From Paenibacillus pabuli (GTDB taxonomy: Bacteria > Bacillota > Bacilli > Paenibacillales > Paenibacillaceae), in contig NZ_JBDOIO010000005.1 in assembly GCF_039831995.1 (NCBI RefSeq), forward strand, positions 558,001 through 622,000: DNA of 64,000 nucleotides, written 5' to 3'. This document shows, in pieces, positions 44,066 through 52,455 of this stretch. A program made the position numbers and the translations under genes. Under the pieces are notes generated by a model. It searched no databases. It saw nothing but the letters and a program-made list of their open reading frames with translations, and was not told where the DNA came from. Numbering within the stretch: position 1 is the first letter of the stretch; every line of letters starts with the position of its first letter.

Positions 44066-44962
44066 CTACATCTGGTTCCGATACTCCATCGGTGTTACAC
44101 CCTTTATTCGCTGAAACACTCTATAGAACTGACTGACATTGGAGAATCCCAGCCAAAAGCTAATTGTGGTCACTGAATCTGTCGTAAGACGCAGTCGTCT
44201 GGTGGCTTCCTCCACACGCAAATGCAGCACATACTGATACGGTGTTGAACCTGTCAATGCTTTGAAGGAGCGCATAAAATGATATCTGCTCTGGTGCGCT
44301 ATTGCCGCCATGGAATCAATGTCCATCGAACTTGTATAATCACTGTGTATATACTCCAGCACGCGCCGGAGATGGGGGTCAATGAACGCGCCTCCGTTGC
44401 TGGTTGTTCGCTCAAACAAATTCTGAAATTGCTCACAAACCAGATTCGACCCGGCACCCCCAGTGGCATCAATTCCTGGAGTTGCTACCGTCAGACTACC
44501 TCTATTCTGTTGTCCACCAGACAGCACTTGTGAAAGATATGCCTCTACGGCTAGTTCGATTTCCTGTATTTGCAACGATTCAGGCGCGTCATCCAGCAAA
44601 AGGGCGCTCCAGCCTCGGAACAGTCTGCTGATTTCAGCAGGGTCGAAGATTTGTGTGGGCCGAAATTCGGTCTGCGCCCTTCTTCGATCTAAATCCCCCA
44701 AGCCACCTCCTGGCGGATTACGGAACTTGATAACGATAACTGCCGAATCTGAACCAATCTCGAAAAAGTGCTCCATCTGGGGGTGGGCGATTATACCCTG
44801 TCCTGCTTGGAGAGGATAAGCCTGCTGTTCCTGCACCAGATGACACTCGCCCCTTACTGGCAACGTAACCTGATACCAATCATCATGGACATGTGGTTCA
44901 TTAGCGAACCCGCCTGAAGCCTTCCACAATTCCAATCCATTCAACGTCATGTTTAATTCCAT
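44066..44962 (-). CDS. AraC-family regulator next to the pectinesterase gene
   Basis: The 298-residue protein has an N-terminal cupin sensing domain (about residues 10-95; EPHVHDDWYQVTLPVRGECH) and a C-terminal double HTH (about 195-297). The second half of the HTH has the conserved ISFWLGFSNVSQFYRVFQR and ends GVTPMEYRNQM. The start at 44962 follows AGGTGAGG; a start seven codons upstream is possible. It is co-oriented with the pectinesterase gene, which suggests activation by pectin breakdown products. It is divergent from the fosmidomycin-resistance-type MFS gene. Confidence 0.88.
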   Translation of the reverse strand: MELNMTLNGLELWKASGGFANEPHVHDDWYQVTLPVRGECHLVQEQQAYPLQAGQGIIAHPQMEHFFEIGSDSAVIVIKFRNPPGGGLGDLDRRRAQTEFRPTQIFDPAEISRLFRGWSALLLDDAPESLQIQEIELAVEAYLSQVLSGGQQNRGSLTVATPGIDATGGAGSNLVCEQFQNLFERTTSNGGAFIDPHLRRVLEYIHSDYTSSMDIDSMAAIAHQSRYHFMRSFKALTGSTPYQYVLHLRVEEATRRLRLTTDSVTTISFWLGFSNVSQFYRVFQRIKGVTPMEYRNQM

Positions 44963-45080
44963 CGTTTCCTCACCTGCTGACATTATAGCAAATCGTGCTC
45001 ACTTTCCAAGCACTTTTCGCGAAGACAATCGATGTCTGTATCTTTTATCATGGTAAAAAAATAATTCGAGGTGATCTCCC

Positions 45081-46307
45081 GTGGCCCAATCCGCTGTAAG
45101 TAAAATGCAAATCAATCACTCCGCCAACTGGGCGCTTGCCGGAGTCAGCTTCGCCCATCTGCTGAATGATGCGATGCAGACCGTTGTTCCGTCTGCCTTC
45201 CCGCTGTTCCAGCAAACCATGCAGCTCAGTTTCGCTCAAATGGGCTGGATTGCCTTCACATTAATTATTACCGCATCCGTTCTACAACCGCTGATCGGTT
45301 ATATGTCTGATCGCAAGCCGATGCCGATCCTGCTTCCCGGAGGCATGTTATTCTCCCTGATTGGTGTTCTCGGCTTCGCCTTGTCTTCCGAGCTATGGAT
45401 GCTGCTTGTTTCCGCAGCATTGATTGGCATAGGCTCATCCATTCTCCATCCTGAGTCCTCACGTGTCGCCCATCTGGCAGCTGGTCGTGGACGCGGAATG
45501 GCACAGTCTATCTTCCAGGTCGGTGGCAACACGGGTCAAGCCCTCGCGCCATTGCTCGTTGCCTTTATTCTTCTGCCACACGGGCAGCTTAGTTTCTTAT
45601 GGTTGATGGGTTTTGCCCTGATCGGGATTGTTATCCAGTCTTCCGTCAGCCGTTGGTACCGACACAGGCTGGCAGAAAATCACACCCGTCATCAACAGCC
45701 TGTACAGTCAAATGGCATCGGGCAGCCTATTGCCCAGCTTGCAAGTCGGGGATTTATCGCTTTTACAATGGGAATCCTCATCCTGCTGCTATTTTCCAAA
45801 TTCGTATATATTGCCGGTATGACAGGGTACTATGCCTTTTATTACGCGGATGCGTATAACCTGCCTCTTTCGCAGGCACAGATCTGCCTGTTCATTTTAC
45901 AATTTTCGGGGATGATCGGAACCTTGCTCGGCGGACCGCTGGCTGATCGTTACGGACGTAAACCGATGATCTGGTTCTCCATCGCAGGTACTGCACCATT
46001 TTCACTGCTTCTGCCTTATGCCGGACCTGCTCTATCCATGGTATTATGCGGCATCATCGGACTAATTCTCATGTCAGGCTTCAGCGTCATCATTGTGTAT
46101 GCGCAGGAGCTGCTGCCGCGTCACATCGGAACGGTGTCCGGACTGTTCTTCGGCTTATCGTTCGGCATGGCGGGGCTTGGGTCCGTTGTACTCGGTTCCC
46201 TGATCGATATGACCAGCATTTCATTCGTCATCAAGCTATGTTCCTTTTTGCCGCTGCTCGGAGTGTGTGCTGTATTCCTGCGCCGAGATCGACCAAGAAA
46301 CGCCTAA
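45081..46307 (+). CDS. fsr: MFS transporter, fosmidomycin resistance (Fsr) type
   Basis: The 408-residue protein has twelve helices and the Fsr-type opening VSFAHLLNDAMQTVVPSAFP. Motif A reads GYMSDRKPMPILLPGG, and a repeat of that motif in the second half reads GPLADRYGRKPMIWFS. Fsr proteins export fosmidomycin and some related drugs; in soil bacteria the natural substrate is unknown. The start is a GTG at 45081 with GAGGTGA six bases upstream. It is divergent from the AraC gene and 83 bp before an ABC ATPase gene on the same strand. Confidence 0.85.
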   Translation: MAQSAVSKMQINHSANWALAGVSFAHLLNDAMQTVVPSAFPLFQQTMQLSFAQMGWIAFTLIITASVLQPLIGYMSDRKPMPILLPGGMLFSLIGVLGFALSSELWMLLVSAALIGIGSSILHPESSRVAHLAAGRGRGMAQSIFQVGGNTGQALAPLLVAFILLPHGQLSFLWLMGFALIGIVIQSSVSRWYRHRLAENHTRHQQPVQSNGIGQPIAQLASRGFIAFTMGILILLLFSKFVYIAGMTGYYAFYYADAYNLPLSQAQICLFILQFSGMIGTLLGGPLADRYGRKPMIWFSIAGTAPFSLLLPYAGPALSMVLCGIIGLILMSGFSVIIVYAQELLPRHIGTVSGLFFGLSFGMAGLGSVVLGSLIDMTSISFVIKLCSFLPLLGVCAVFLRRDRPRNA

Positions 46308-46390
46308 TACATTGAAACGTCAGTAATTTTGTGACTACAATAAGGTCAGGATAATCGAGACAGAGGTTAAACAGAAGGAAGGAATACGCC

Positions 46391-47170
46391 ATGATTATTG
46401 ATGTACAACACGTAACTTGGAAAAGAGGTCCGATTACGCTGCTGAACGATGTCAGCTGGCGGGTTAACGACGGGGAACACTGGGCACTGCTCGGCCTGAA
46501 TGGGTCCGGCAAGACCACGCTGCTCAACATGATTACCGGTTATCTGTGGCCAACCGAGGGCATGATATCAGTGCTTGGACATCCGTATGGCGATGTGGAC
46601 CTGCGTGAACTGCGTAAAACCATCGGCTGGGTCAGTTCTTCTCTCCAGGAGAAATTACATGGGACGGACCGCACTCAATATGTTGTCATTAGCGGCAAAC
46701 ACGCTACGATTGGTCTCTATGACAAACTATCCGATCAGGATTTGGATCAGGCCCGAGAACTGATGACTACTCTTGGCTGTCAGCACCTGTGGGATCGCGA
46801 ATATCGTACCTGTTCACAGGGAGAGAAGCAGAAACTTCTTATTGCCAGAGCCCTGATGGCGAATCCACGCATTCTTATTTTGGACGAGCCCTGTAATGGG
46901 CTTGATCTGTTCTCCAGAGAGCGGCTGCTGGAGAGCATCCGTGAATTATCCCAGAAACCAGACTCTCCTTCCCTGATCTACGTGACCCACCATACCGAAG
47001 AGATTCTGCCCGTGTTCAGTCACAGCCTCCTGCTGCGGCGGGGTGAGGTTGTGAGCAGCGGGTTAACTTCCGAGGTGATGAACATCGAAGTGTTGAGTGA
47101 CTTTTTTGAAGCGCCTGTAGATGTGGACCGGCATGGGGATCGTGTCTATGTGAGGGCAGCCGATAAATAA
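46391..47170 (+). CDS. ylmA: Orphan ABC transporter ATPase (YlmA-like)
   Basis: The 259-residue ATPase has Walker A GLNGSGKTT (residues 35-43), Q-loop region SSSLQEK, signature CSQGEKQ, Walker B ILILDEP and the H-loop YVTHHTEE. It resembles YlmA/ModF-type ATPases that have no membrane partner in the same operon. No permease gene is adjacent, so the partner is unknown, or the protein acts outside transport. AGAAGGAAGG precedes the ATG. A long hairpin follows the gene. Confidence 0.85.
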   Translation: MIIDVQHVTWKRGPITLLNDVSWRVNDGEHWALLGLNGSGKTTLLNMITGYLWPTEGMISVLGHPYGDVDLRELRKTIGWVSSSLQEKLHGTDRTQYVVISGKHATIGLYDKLSDQDLDQARELMTTLGCQHLWDREYRTCSQGEKQKLLIARALMANPRILILDEPCNGLDLFSRERLLESIRELSQKPDSPSLIYVTHHTEEILPVFSHSLLLRRGEVVSSGLTSEVMNIEVLSDFFEAPVDVDRHGDRVYVRAADK

Positions 47171-47200
47171 AATGGCTCATCTGTACACAGCCTGAGTACA

Positions 47201-47252
47201 AAAGCATCCAAGAAAACTTATCCACATGTGGACAGGTTTCTTGGCTGCTTTA
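47201..47252 (+). terminator. Long hairpin after ylmA
   Basis: AAGCATCCAAGAAA and TTTCTTGGCTGCTT form a stem around TCCACATGTGGA. The T run after the stem is short, so termination strength is uncertain. Confidence 0.5.
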
Positions 47253-47285
47253 GGTTGTTCATATCTATCCACAGCATGCTGTGTG

Positions 47286-48014
47286 TTATTTACGTGCAGA
47301 GAGGAACAAAAACAGCGGAATTCGCTGTCTGCGCAGATAGGTTTCTTCATTTACGAAATGTTCGCGCTGTGGTGCGGATTCTCGTAAATGCTCCACATGG
47401 AACCCCGCCTTCTGCAGGGCCATATAGTACGATTCAATGGAACGGTGCATCTTTTTCACTGAACCCCCGAGCCACTGCTGTTCGCGATATCCTTCCACAA
47501 AATACTGATCGACAATCCAATTGGTTCGCGTCCCGGATGGCTGCAATGTGGACGTAATCACCGGGTGTTCCACTGAAAATATGAATCTCCCGTTCTCCTT
47601 CAATGTGTTATGTACGTTAAGAAACAAGTGGTCCACATCCTCTACATAATGAATAGCCAGTCTGGACATGACCAGATCATACTGATTCAGCGGGTACGTC
47701 CAGTCTTCCATAAATGCCTGTTCAATCTGTGCATTTTTGCCCTTAACGGTCTCCAGGGCTGTACGGAACATATTGCCCGACCCCTCAATCCCCGTGTAAT
47801 CCGAAGCGCGATGCTCAGAACCGATTAATTCCGCCCCGAATCTCGCATCGCCACAGCCCAGATCCAGGATGCTTTTGCCCGCAACGTCTCCCATCAGCTC
47901 CAGCATGATGGGTTTTTCCAGCGTATCATTGGCATTCTCCTGCCACTGGCGGCGTTCCATGTATTTTTCGAAATTGGCATCATTATCATAAAAATCGGAA
48001 CCATGTTCGCTCAC
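47286..48014 (-). CDS. Class I SAM-dependent methyltransferase
   Basis: The 242-residue protein has motif I ILDLGCGDARFGAELIG, an acidic residue in YTGIEGSGNMF and the later LVMSRLAIHYVEDVDHLF with GRFIFSVEHPV. This is the pattern of small-molecule methyltransferases. The start is the GTG at 48014, seven bases after GGAGGG; the frame stays open for over 100 codons upstream, but that part overlaps the neighbouring gene's terminator and 3' end and has no family similarity. Substrate is unknown. No gene nearby suggests a pathway. Confidence 0.82.
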   Translation of the reverse strand: MSEHGSDFYDNDANFEKYMERRQWQENANDTLEKPIMLELMGDVAGKSILDLGCGDARFGAELIGSEHRASDYTGIEGSGNMFRTALETVKGKNAQIEQAFMEDWTYPLNQYDLVMSRLAIHYVEDVDHLFLNVHNTLKENGRFIFSVEHPVITSTLQPSGTRTNWIVDQYFVEGYREQQWLGGSVKKMHRSIESYYMALQKAGFHVEHLRESAPQREHFVNEETYLRRQRIPLFLFLSARK

Positions 48015-48077
48015 TGCGCAGCCCTCCGTTTCTATTCTCCGAAAGATTATACCTATTGTGTACGTGTTCCTCCATAA

Positions 48078-48118
48078 CAAAAAAAGACTGTCTCTGAACA
48101 AGTCAGAAACAGCCTTGG
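48078..48118 (-). terminator. Terminator after the glycosyltransferase gene
   Basis: GGCTGTTTCTGA and TCAGAGACAGTC form the stem with a four-to-six-base loop, followed by seven T residues on the minus strand. Confidence 0.9.
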
Positions 48119-48138
48119 TTTTAACAGCACGATTAAAC

Positions 48139-49434
48139 TCAGCCGAATCGCTGCGTTTTGTACCATTTGGTTTCTCTGCGAAACAGTTTGTCCCCAATGA
48201 GGGAGATAAACGCTTTAACGGAGATGACCAGAAACAACTGGGCATAGGTGAAGTAGGAGAGACAAGCCACAATGAAGTTTTGTGTATTGCTCTGCCCAAT
48301 ATCCGCTGAGAGCGCCAGATTAATTTGCAGTACATAAATGTAATACATAAGTGCCCAAGCGATAACCAGATACACGTATACGTCCCCTGAAAACTGAAAA
48401 GGAGAGATCACATTTGGATTAAACAATGCGATAACTTGATATACAAGGTTAGAGACAAAGATAATATCCGAAACAATAATAGCGATCATAAACCAGAAAT
48501 AACTCGCAGCATAGTACAGAACATGGAGTTTAATTCTCCAGCTTGTACGGTCGAACAGATGTTTAATATTATCGATAACGACCTGATAATTCCCCTTGGA
48601 CCAGCGCTCGCGCTGTTTCATATAAACTTTCAGCTCTTCCGGCTCCTGTTGATAGGCTTCCGCTTGTGGCGCTAACGCAATAAGCTGACCACGAGTAAGA
48701 ATATCAAACGAAACAGCCGTATCTTCTGTAATGGCATCGGGATCCCATCCACCAATTTCACGAATCAGATTTGCCTTAATGATATAGTTAGTGCCCGGAA
48801 TCGTCCCAAGTTTAAATAACTCCCATAGCCCTGTATGGTGAACGCGCTGAACGGTTACAAGCTCCAGATTAATACATCGGGAGAGAAAATTCTGCCCCCG
48901 GTTACGAGCCTTATTGCGTCCAAACACAGCACCATGCTTCTCTGGGTTCTCCAGTGCTTTCTGTGTCAGAAACATTAATGCATTTCGTTCAGGTGCCGCA
49001 TCTGCATCATAAATGCAGATCCATTCACCCCAGGCAAGTTCGAGGCCATCATTCAGGGCCCCGGATTTCCCTCCTGTGCCCTTACGCTCCAGAATCGTGA
49101 AATCGCGGTCTGCATAGCTGCTCTTGGCCTTGAGTGCCTTAAGCCGTTCAGCTGTATCATCCGTACAATTATCGGCAATGACAATGACCTGAACTTTATG
49201 TTCGGGATAATTCAGACGCAGAATATGCTCAACCGTAGAAACGATAACTACACCTTCATTATGTGCCGGCACCATTACCGTTACAGTTGGATAGTGATCC
49301 ATGTTCTCCGGGATTTGAATCCCCTTTTTTTCTTGCTTATTGATGAATCGAATGGCCCCAGCCATAATGACAATAGATTCAGTAACCGATATCCAGATAC
49401 TAAGGATGGACATCAGCAGCAGGAAATCAGCCAT
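48139..49434 (-). CDS. ydaM: Processive family 2 glycosyltransferase (YdaM-like)
   Basis: The 431-residue membrane enzyme has one N-terminal helix, a GT-A domain and about four C-terminal helices. Processive synthase residues are visible: first Asp in VIADNCTDD, metal site YDADAAPE, catalytic Asp in AITEDTAVS and the QxxRW motif QRERWSKG. Such enzymes polymerise sugars and move the chain through the membrane, as BcsA, PgaC and Bacillus YdaM do. No PilZ domain is present, so c-di-GMP control would need a partner; the degenerate GGDEF protein upstream fits. The ATG overlaps the preceding small gene by eight bases. Confidence 0.88.
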   Translation of the reverse strand: MADFLLLMSILSIWISVTESIVIMAGAIRFINKQEKKGIQIPENMDHYPTVTVMVPAHNEGVVIVSTVEHILRLNYPEHKVQVIVIADNCTDDTAERLKALKAKSSYADRDFTILERKGTGGKSGALNDGLELAWGEWICIYDADAAPERNALMFLTQKALENPEKHGAVFGRNKARNRGQNFLSRCINLELVTVQRVHHTGLWELFKLGTIPGTNYIIKANLIREIGGWDPDAITEDTAVSFDILTRGQLIALAPQAEAYQQEPEELKVYMKQRERWSKGNYQVVIDNIKHLFDRTSWRIKLHVLYYAASYFWFMIAIIVSDIIFVSNLVYQVIALFNPNVISPFQFSGDVYVYLVIAWALMYYIYVLQINLALSADIGQSNTQNFIVACLSYFTYAQLFLVISVKAFISLIGDKLFRRETKWYKTQRFG

Positions 49435-49570
49435 TCAACTTCCTCCGATCATATTTCCTGTTGATTTTCCCTCGAAAACGCAGCGTCGCAACGGTTAAGA
49501 TAAGTATGGTGATCGCGAAGAAGCTGCTGACTACAATGCAGAGCGGAACAAACCATGTTAAATAATTCAC
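49427..49570 (-). CDS. 47-residue single-span membrane protein in the exopolysaccharide operon
   Basis: A GTG start at 49570, nine bases after GGAGG, opens a 47-residue frame with one hydrophobic helix (WFVPLCIVVSSFFAITILIL) and a strongly basic tail (RFRGKINRKYDRRK). The frame overlaps the glycosyltransferase start by eight bases and begins 22 bp after the YdaK-like stop, so the three genes look translationally coupled. The small span with a cytosolic basic tail recalls accessory subunits of synthases such as PgaD, but sequence similarity cannot be claimed. Confidence 0.65.
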   Translation of the reverse strand: MNYLTWFVPLCIVVSSFFAITILILTVATLRFRGKINRKYDRRKLNG

Positions 49571-49592
49571 CGGACTATGCCTCCTCCTGCAT

Positions 49593-50468
49593 CTAGATGT
49601 ATTCTCCAATGAGATCTGTCTCTGTATTCCGTTCTAGCGCAGCAATTACAGCATCGATATCCTCGTACTTACTGAATTGTTCCTTTTGAAAAACAAGTGC
49701 CCCGGAGCGAATGACCGTCTGCAGCTCGTTTCCCTTTTTATCGATAAATTGCAGATCCATCATGGCCTTTTTGATCCTTGCTGTAAGCACAGGCAAATAT
49801 TCCACATTGGTCATCGGACAGATAATGACGAACCGTCCCCGGTCTACAAAAAATTTATAATCTTCGAACCGAATTTGCTTCTGAATGGTGTTCGACAGCT
49901 CAAGCAGGAACTGTGCATACCGAACCGAACCGAGTGATTCAAGGACCAGCGGCAGGAATTCAATCTTGAACATGGCCATGCTGAATCCATACTGCTCCGA
50001 GTACCTTCTTGCCAGGTTACTTTGTTTGATAACCGTATCGGCAAGGGCCTCCTTATTGCCGAGGGTGGTATCCAGATCCAGCTCCGGATTGCGGTCCTGC
50101 AGTTCCTGCAGCCGCTCCATCACTCGTGCGCTTCGAACCAGACTTGCTTTAATGAAGGCAGCAACTGCCACATTGGCTGGAATCAGCAGCCACCATGAGA
50201 ACGTCAGTACATCCACGTTCGCGTAGGTCACAAGCCATACAAAATAAGAAACCAGGTATACAAACCCGGCAACAACAGAAACTCCGACAGGTATCACAAA
50301 ACCAAGGACCAGCGCTCCAAGCGACACAATGCTGAAAATGACATCAAGCGTGGTAAAGCTCTGATTCATGTAAATTTTGAGATAAATGACGAGCTGTTGA
50401 ATAACGGCTAATCCAATCAGACTGGCATATCCCCATGCGATACGTTGGATAGGTGCTTTGTTTCTCAT
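49593..50468 (-). CDS. ydaK: Degenerate GGDEF membrane protein, predicted c-di-GMP receptor (YdaK-like)
   Basis: The 291-residue protein has about four N-terminal membrane helices (residues 12-110) and a cytosolic GGDEF-fold domain (about 130-285). The active-site GGDEF is replaced by DRGRF (209-213), so cyclase activity should be lost. Five residues before it stands RFED (200-203), the RxxD inhibitory-site motif that binds c-di-GMP, at the canonical distance. Bacillus YdaK has the same layout and acts as a c-di-GMP receptor for an exopolysaccharide operon. AAGGA lies four bases before the ATG at 50468; a TTG 14 codons upstream is less likely. Confidence 0.85.
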   Translation of the reverse strand: MRNKAPIQRIAWGYASLIGLAVIQQLVIYLKIYMNQSFTTLDVIFSIVSLGALVLGFVIPVGVSVVAGFVYLVSYFVWLVTYANVDVLTFSWWLLIPANVAVAAFIKASLVRSARVMERLQELQDRNPELDLDTTLGNKEALADTVIKQSNLARRYSEQYGFSMAMFKIEFLPLVLESLGSVRYAQFLLELSNTIQKQIRFEDYKFFVDRGRFVIICPMTNVEYLPVLTARIKKAMMDLQFIDKKGNELQTVIRSGALVFQKEQFSKYEDIDAVIAALERNTETDLIGEYI

Positions 50469-50537
50469 AGTTTCCTTCTCTCCGATGGTTAAAATTATGT
50501 CTTCTAGCAATCCGCCAAATTATGACATGATTAGACA

Positions 50538-50566
50538 ATTATATCCTATCATATTTATACTCCAAA
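50538..50566 (-). promoter_or_regulatory. Candidate promoter of the ydaK-like gene
   Basis: On the minus strand TTTGGA (50566-50561), a 17-bp spacer and TATAAT (50543-50538) stand about 70 bp before the ydaK-like start. A perfect -10 with a weak -35 suggests an internal promoter between the ydaJ-like and ydaK-like genes. Confidence 0.45.
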
Positions 50567-50582
50567 TGAGATGACAAATCTA

Positions 50583-51701
50583 TTACTTTTTAAGGGACTT
50601 CTGTAACTCTGTCTCTCCAAGCAAAGGGAACAGATTATCAAACATATGGGTGTTCCCATCAAATACGTATCCCCCCGGATAATTCGAATCCTGACCACGC
50701 ATCGTGATCATATGGTTATACAGCTGTTTGGCCCATTTTGGATCACCGGAGCGTACGGCAAGCAGTATAGCGAGTCCATACACGGAAGGTGATTCATAGG
50801 TTACCGCAGGTGCACGATTATTGCGAACATACTGTCCGGGAAGCTGATGACGGGTTTCGAACTGCTTTTTCAAAAAAGAAATCAGCTTGTCCGGTTTCCG
50901 GCTGGTCTGGACTAAGTGGTTCGCCACGATGAGCTGATCAATCAGGTTTACCTTGTCATCATATGTATACTCCTGGGTTACAACGTTGAATGTTTTGGGA
51001 TAGAATACTCCGTCATCAGGCATGTTTTGAAGCAAATATTCATACTTCGCGTACGTTCCGGACTGCAGCATATCATGTTCTTCCATCTGCTCGAGTGCCG
51101 GTAAATCCACATAAACCAAGCTCAATGTATCCGGGGAATATCCTCCTGCAAAATCATGAAAATCAACAAAGTACCCTTCATTCTGTACAGATTGGCTCAA
51201 AGTCCGGGAGATCTCGGCAGCAGTGGACAACTTGGCATCTCTGCCCTGTTCCCATTGATCCGCAGCCTTCAATAAGGCGTCTATAATTCGAAAATCATCT
51301 CCAAGGGCATTGGTCGTCACATGTGACTTGCCTTCCTTGTCCAGTTTCCAGGCAATATACTTCTGAGGCATGAGGAAATAAGTCGTCAGCATTTCATAGC
51401 TCTGTTCAAACAATGCCTGATCGTTCTTGGCAACCGCATATTGCATCCACAAACCGAGTGATTCCGACAATGCCTCCCTGCCGGCAACAATGTCTGCGTG
51501 CGCTGAAGGAGCATCCTGCAAATAGGAAGCCAGTGTGCCATTCGGATTGGTCATGTGGTTCTGAACAAATGCCACCGTCGGGGATACTTCGTTCATCACA
51601 AACCTCTCCTTCATGTACAGGAACGACAAGGCGAATACGCTTGCTGCAATTACAGATAATGTAACCACCCACGTCAGTCTTTTTCGCTTGATGCTCTTCA
51701 T
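50583..51701 (-). CDS. ydaJ: Membrane-anchored GH8-like glycosidase (YdaJ-like)
   Basis: The 372-residue protein has one N-terminal anchor helix (about residues 9-30) and an external alpha/alpha-barrel-like domain. The stretch AGREALSESLGLWMQYAVA carries the Glu expected as proton donor in GH8 enzymes. Asp residues appear in ALGDDFRIIDALLKA, and ESPSVYGLAILLAV fits a later barrel helix. Bacillus YdaJ lies in front of ydaK, ydaL, ydaM and ydaN, and is thought to trim the polymer. AGGAGG lies five bases before the ATG at 51701; a longer upstream frame overlaps the MarR gene and is not convincing. Confidence 0.75.
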   Translation of the reverse strand: MKSIKRKRLTWVVTLSVIAASVFALSFLYMKERFVMNEVSPTVAFVQNHMTNPNGTLASYLQDAPSAHADIVAGREALSESLGLWMQYAVAKNDQALFEQSYEMLTTYFLMPQKYIAWKLDKEGKSHVTTNALGDDFRIIDALLKAADQWEQGRDAKLSTAAEISRTLSQSVQNEGYFVDFHDFAGGYSPDTLSLVYVDLPALEQMEEHDMLQSGTYAKYEYLLQNMPDDGVFYPKTFNVVTQEYTYDDKVNLIDQLIVANHLVQTSRKPDKLISFLKKQFETRHQLPGQYVRNNRAPAVTYESPSVYGLAILLAVRSGDPKWAKQLYNHMITMRGQDSNYPGGYVFDGNTHMFDNLFPLLGETELQKSLKK

Positions 51702-51802
51702 GAATTCCTCCTGTGCTATTATTCCTGTGGAATAACGATTCTTCTCCTTGAAATGGGCTCGGCTAAGGTCTGGGATGCAGGGATCAAGGATAGGGGCTAT
51801 GC

Positions 51803-52279
51803 TCATTCGGACTCGTTCATGTAAGCCCGGCGGCCGCCCTTTTTGACAAACTTCCAATCCACTTCGATATTGTGACGCATCCGCCGCAGAAGGTTGACGG
51901 CGAGCTCAATCTCTTCCTCTGTCAGTCCCTCCAGCGTTACCTGGTCGGAGTGCACTCCCTCTTTTTGTATAAAGGCCCAGGCATCAAGTCCCGCCTCCGT
52001 TGGATATAACTGCTTGTTCTTTTTATTACCCAATGCTGACTTCTTGACGATGAACCCGTCCGCCTCCAACTTGCTGATTGCTCTGGCTACCGTGGTTCGG
52101 TCCACTTTGATCATTTCAGCCAGTTGGTTAGGAATGATTCCAGGATTCTCGCATATGCGATACAGATACAGATACTGTCCACGAGAGAGGTTCAAATGTT
52201 GAAATTCGACATTGCTGATGGAGTCCAAACAACGTGCGATCATGCCGATCTCGCGCAGCACTTCTTTTTTTTCAGTCAT
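51803..52279 (-). CDS. MarR-family regulator upstream of the exopolysaccharide genes
   Basis: The 158-residue protein has a MarR winged helix: HLNLSRGQYLYLYRICENPG, then PNQLAEMIKVDRTTVARAIS with the recognition helix and KKNKQLYPTEAG as wing. GAGGG precedes the ATG at 52279. The promoter region contains a perfect inverted repeat TGTTGC-N4-GCAACA 25 bp upstream of the start, a good self-operator. The ydaJ-like gene follows 101 bp downstream on the same strand, so the regulator may also control polysaccharide synthesis. It is divergent from a GNAT gene. Confidence 0.87.
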   Translation of the reverse strand: MTEKKEVLREIGMIARCLDSISNVEFQHLNLSRGQYLYLYRICENPGIIPNQLAEMIKVDRTTVARAISKLEADGFIVKKSALGNKKNKQLYPTEAGLDAWAFIQKEGVHSDQVTLEGLTEEEIELAVNLLRRMRHNIEVDWKFVKKGGRRAYMNESE

Positions 52280-52303
52280 TGTACACACACCCTCTTATCA
52301 TTT

Positions 52304-52319
52304 TGTTGCATTCGCAACA
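52304..52319. promoter_or_regulatory. Inverted repeat, candidate MarR operator
   Basis: TGTTGC-ATTC-GCAACA is a perfect 6-bp inverted repeat with a four-base spacer. MarR proteins often bind TTGC-type arms like these. It lies between the divergent marR and GNAT genes. Confidence 0.5.
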
Positions 52320-52455
52320 TAACTAGTGATATAACTAAAATTAACTCATCTTAAAAGTGAACGATGATATCCTGTTTCTTTCGAGGATCCTATTTGCTTT
52401 TGTACCAGTTTACCATGCCAGAATGACATTACTATCGGCCAAAGGAGAACCATTC

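Noticed and set aside
48015..48335. Upstream extension of the methyltransferase frame
   Set aside because: The 107 extra residues overlap the neighbouring gene's 3' end and its terminator. A GTG with a good ribosome binding site marks the real start at 48014.
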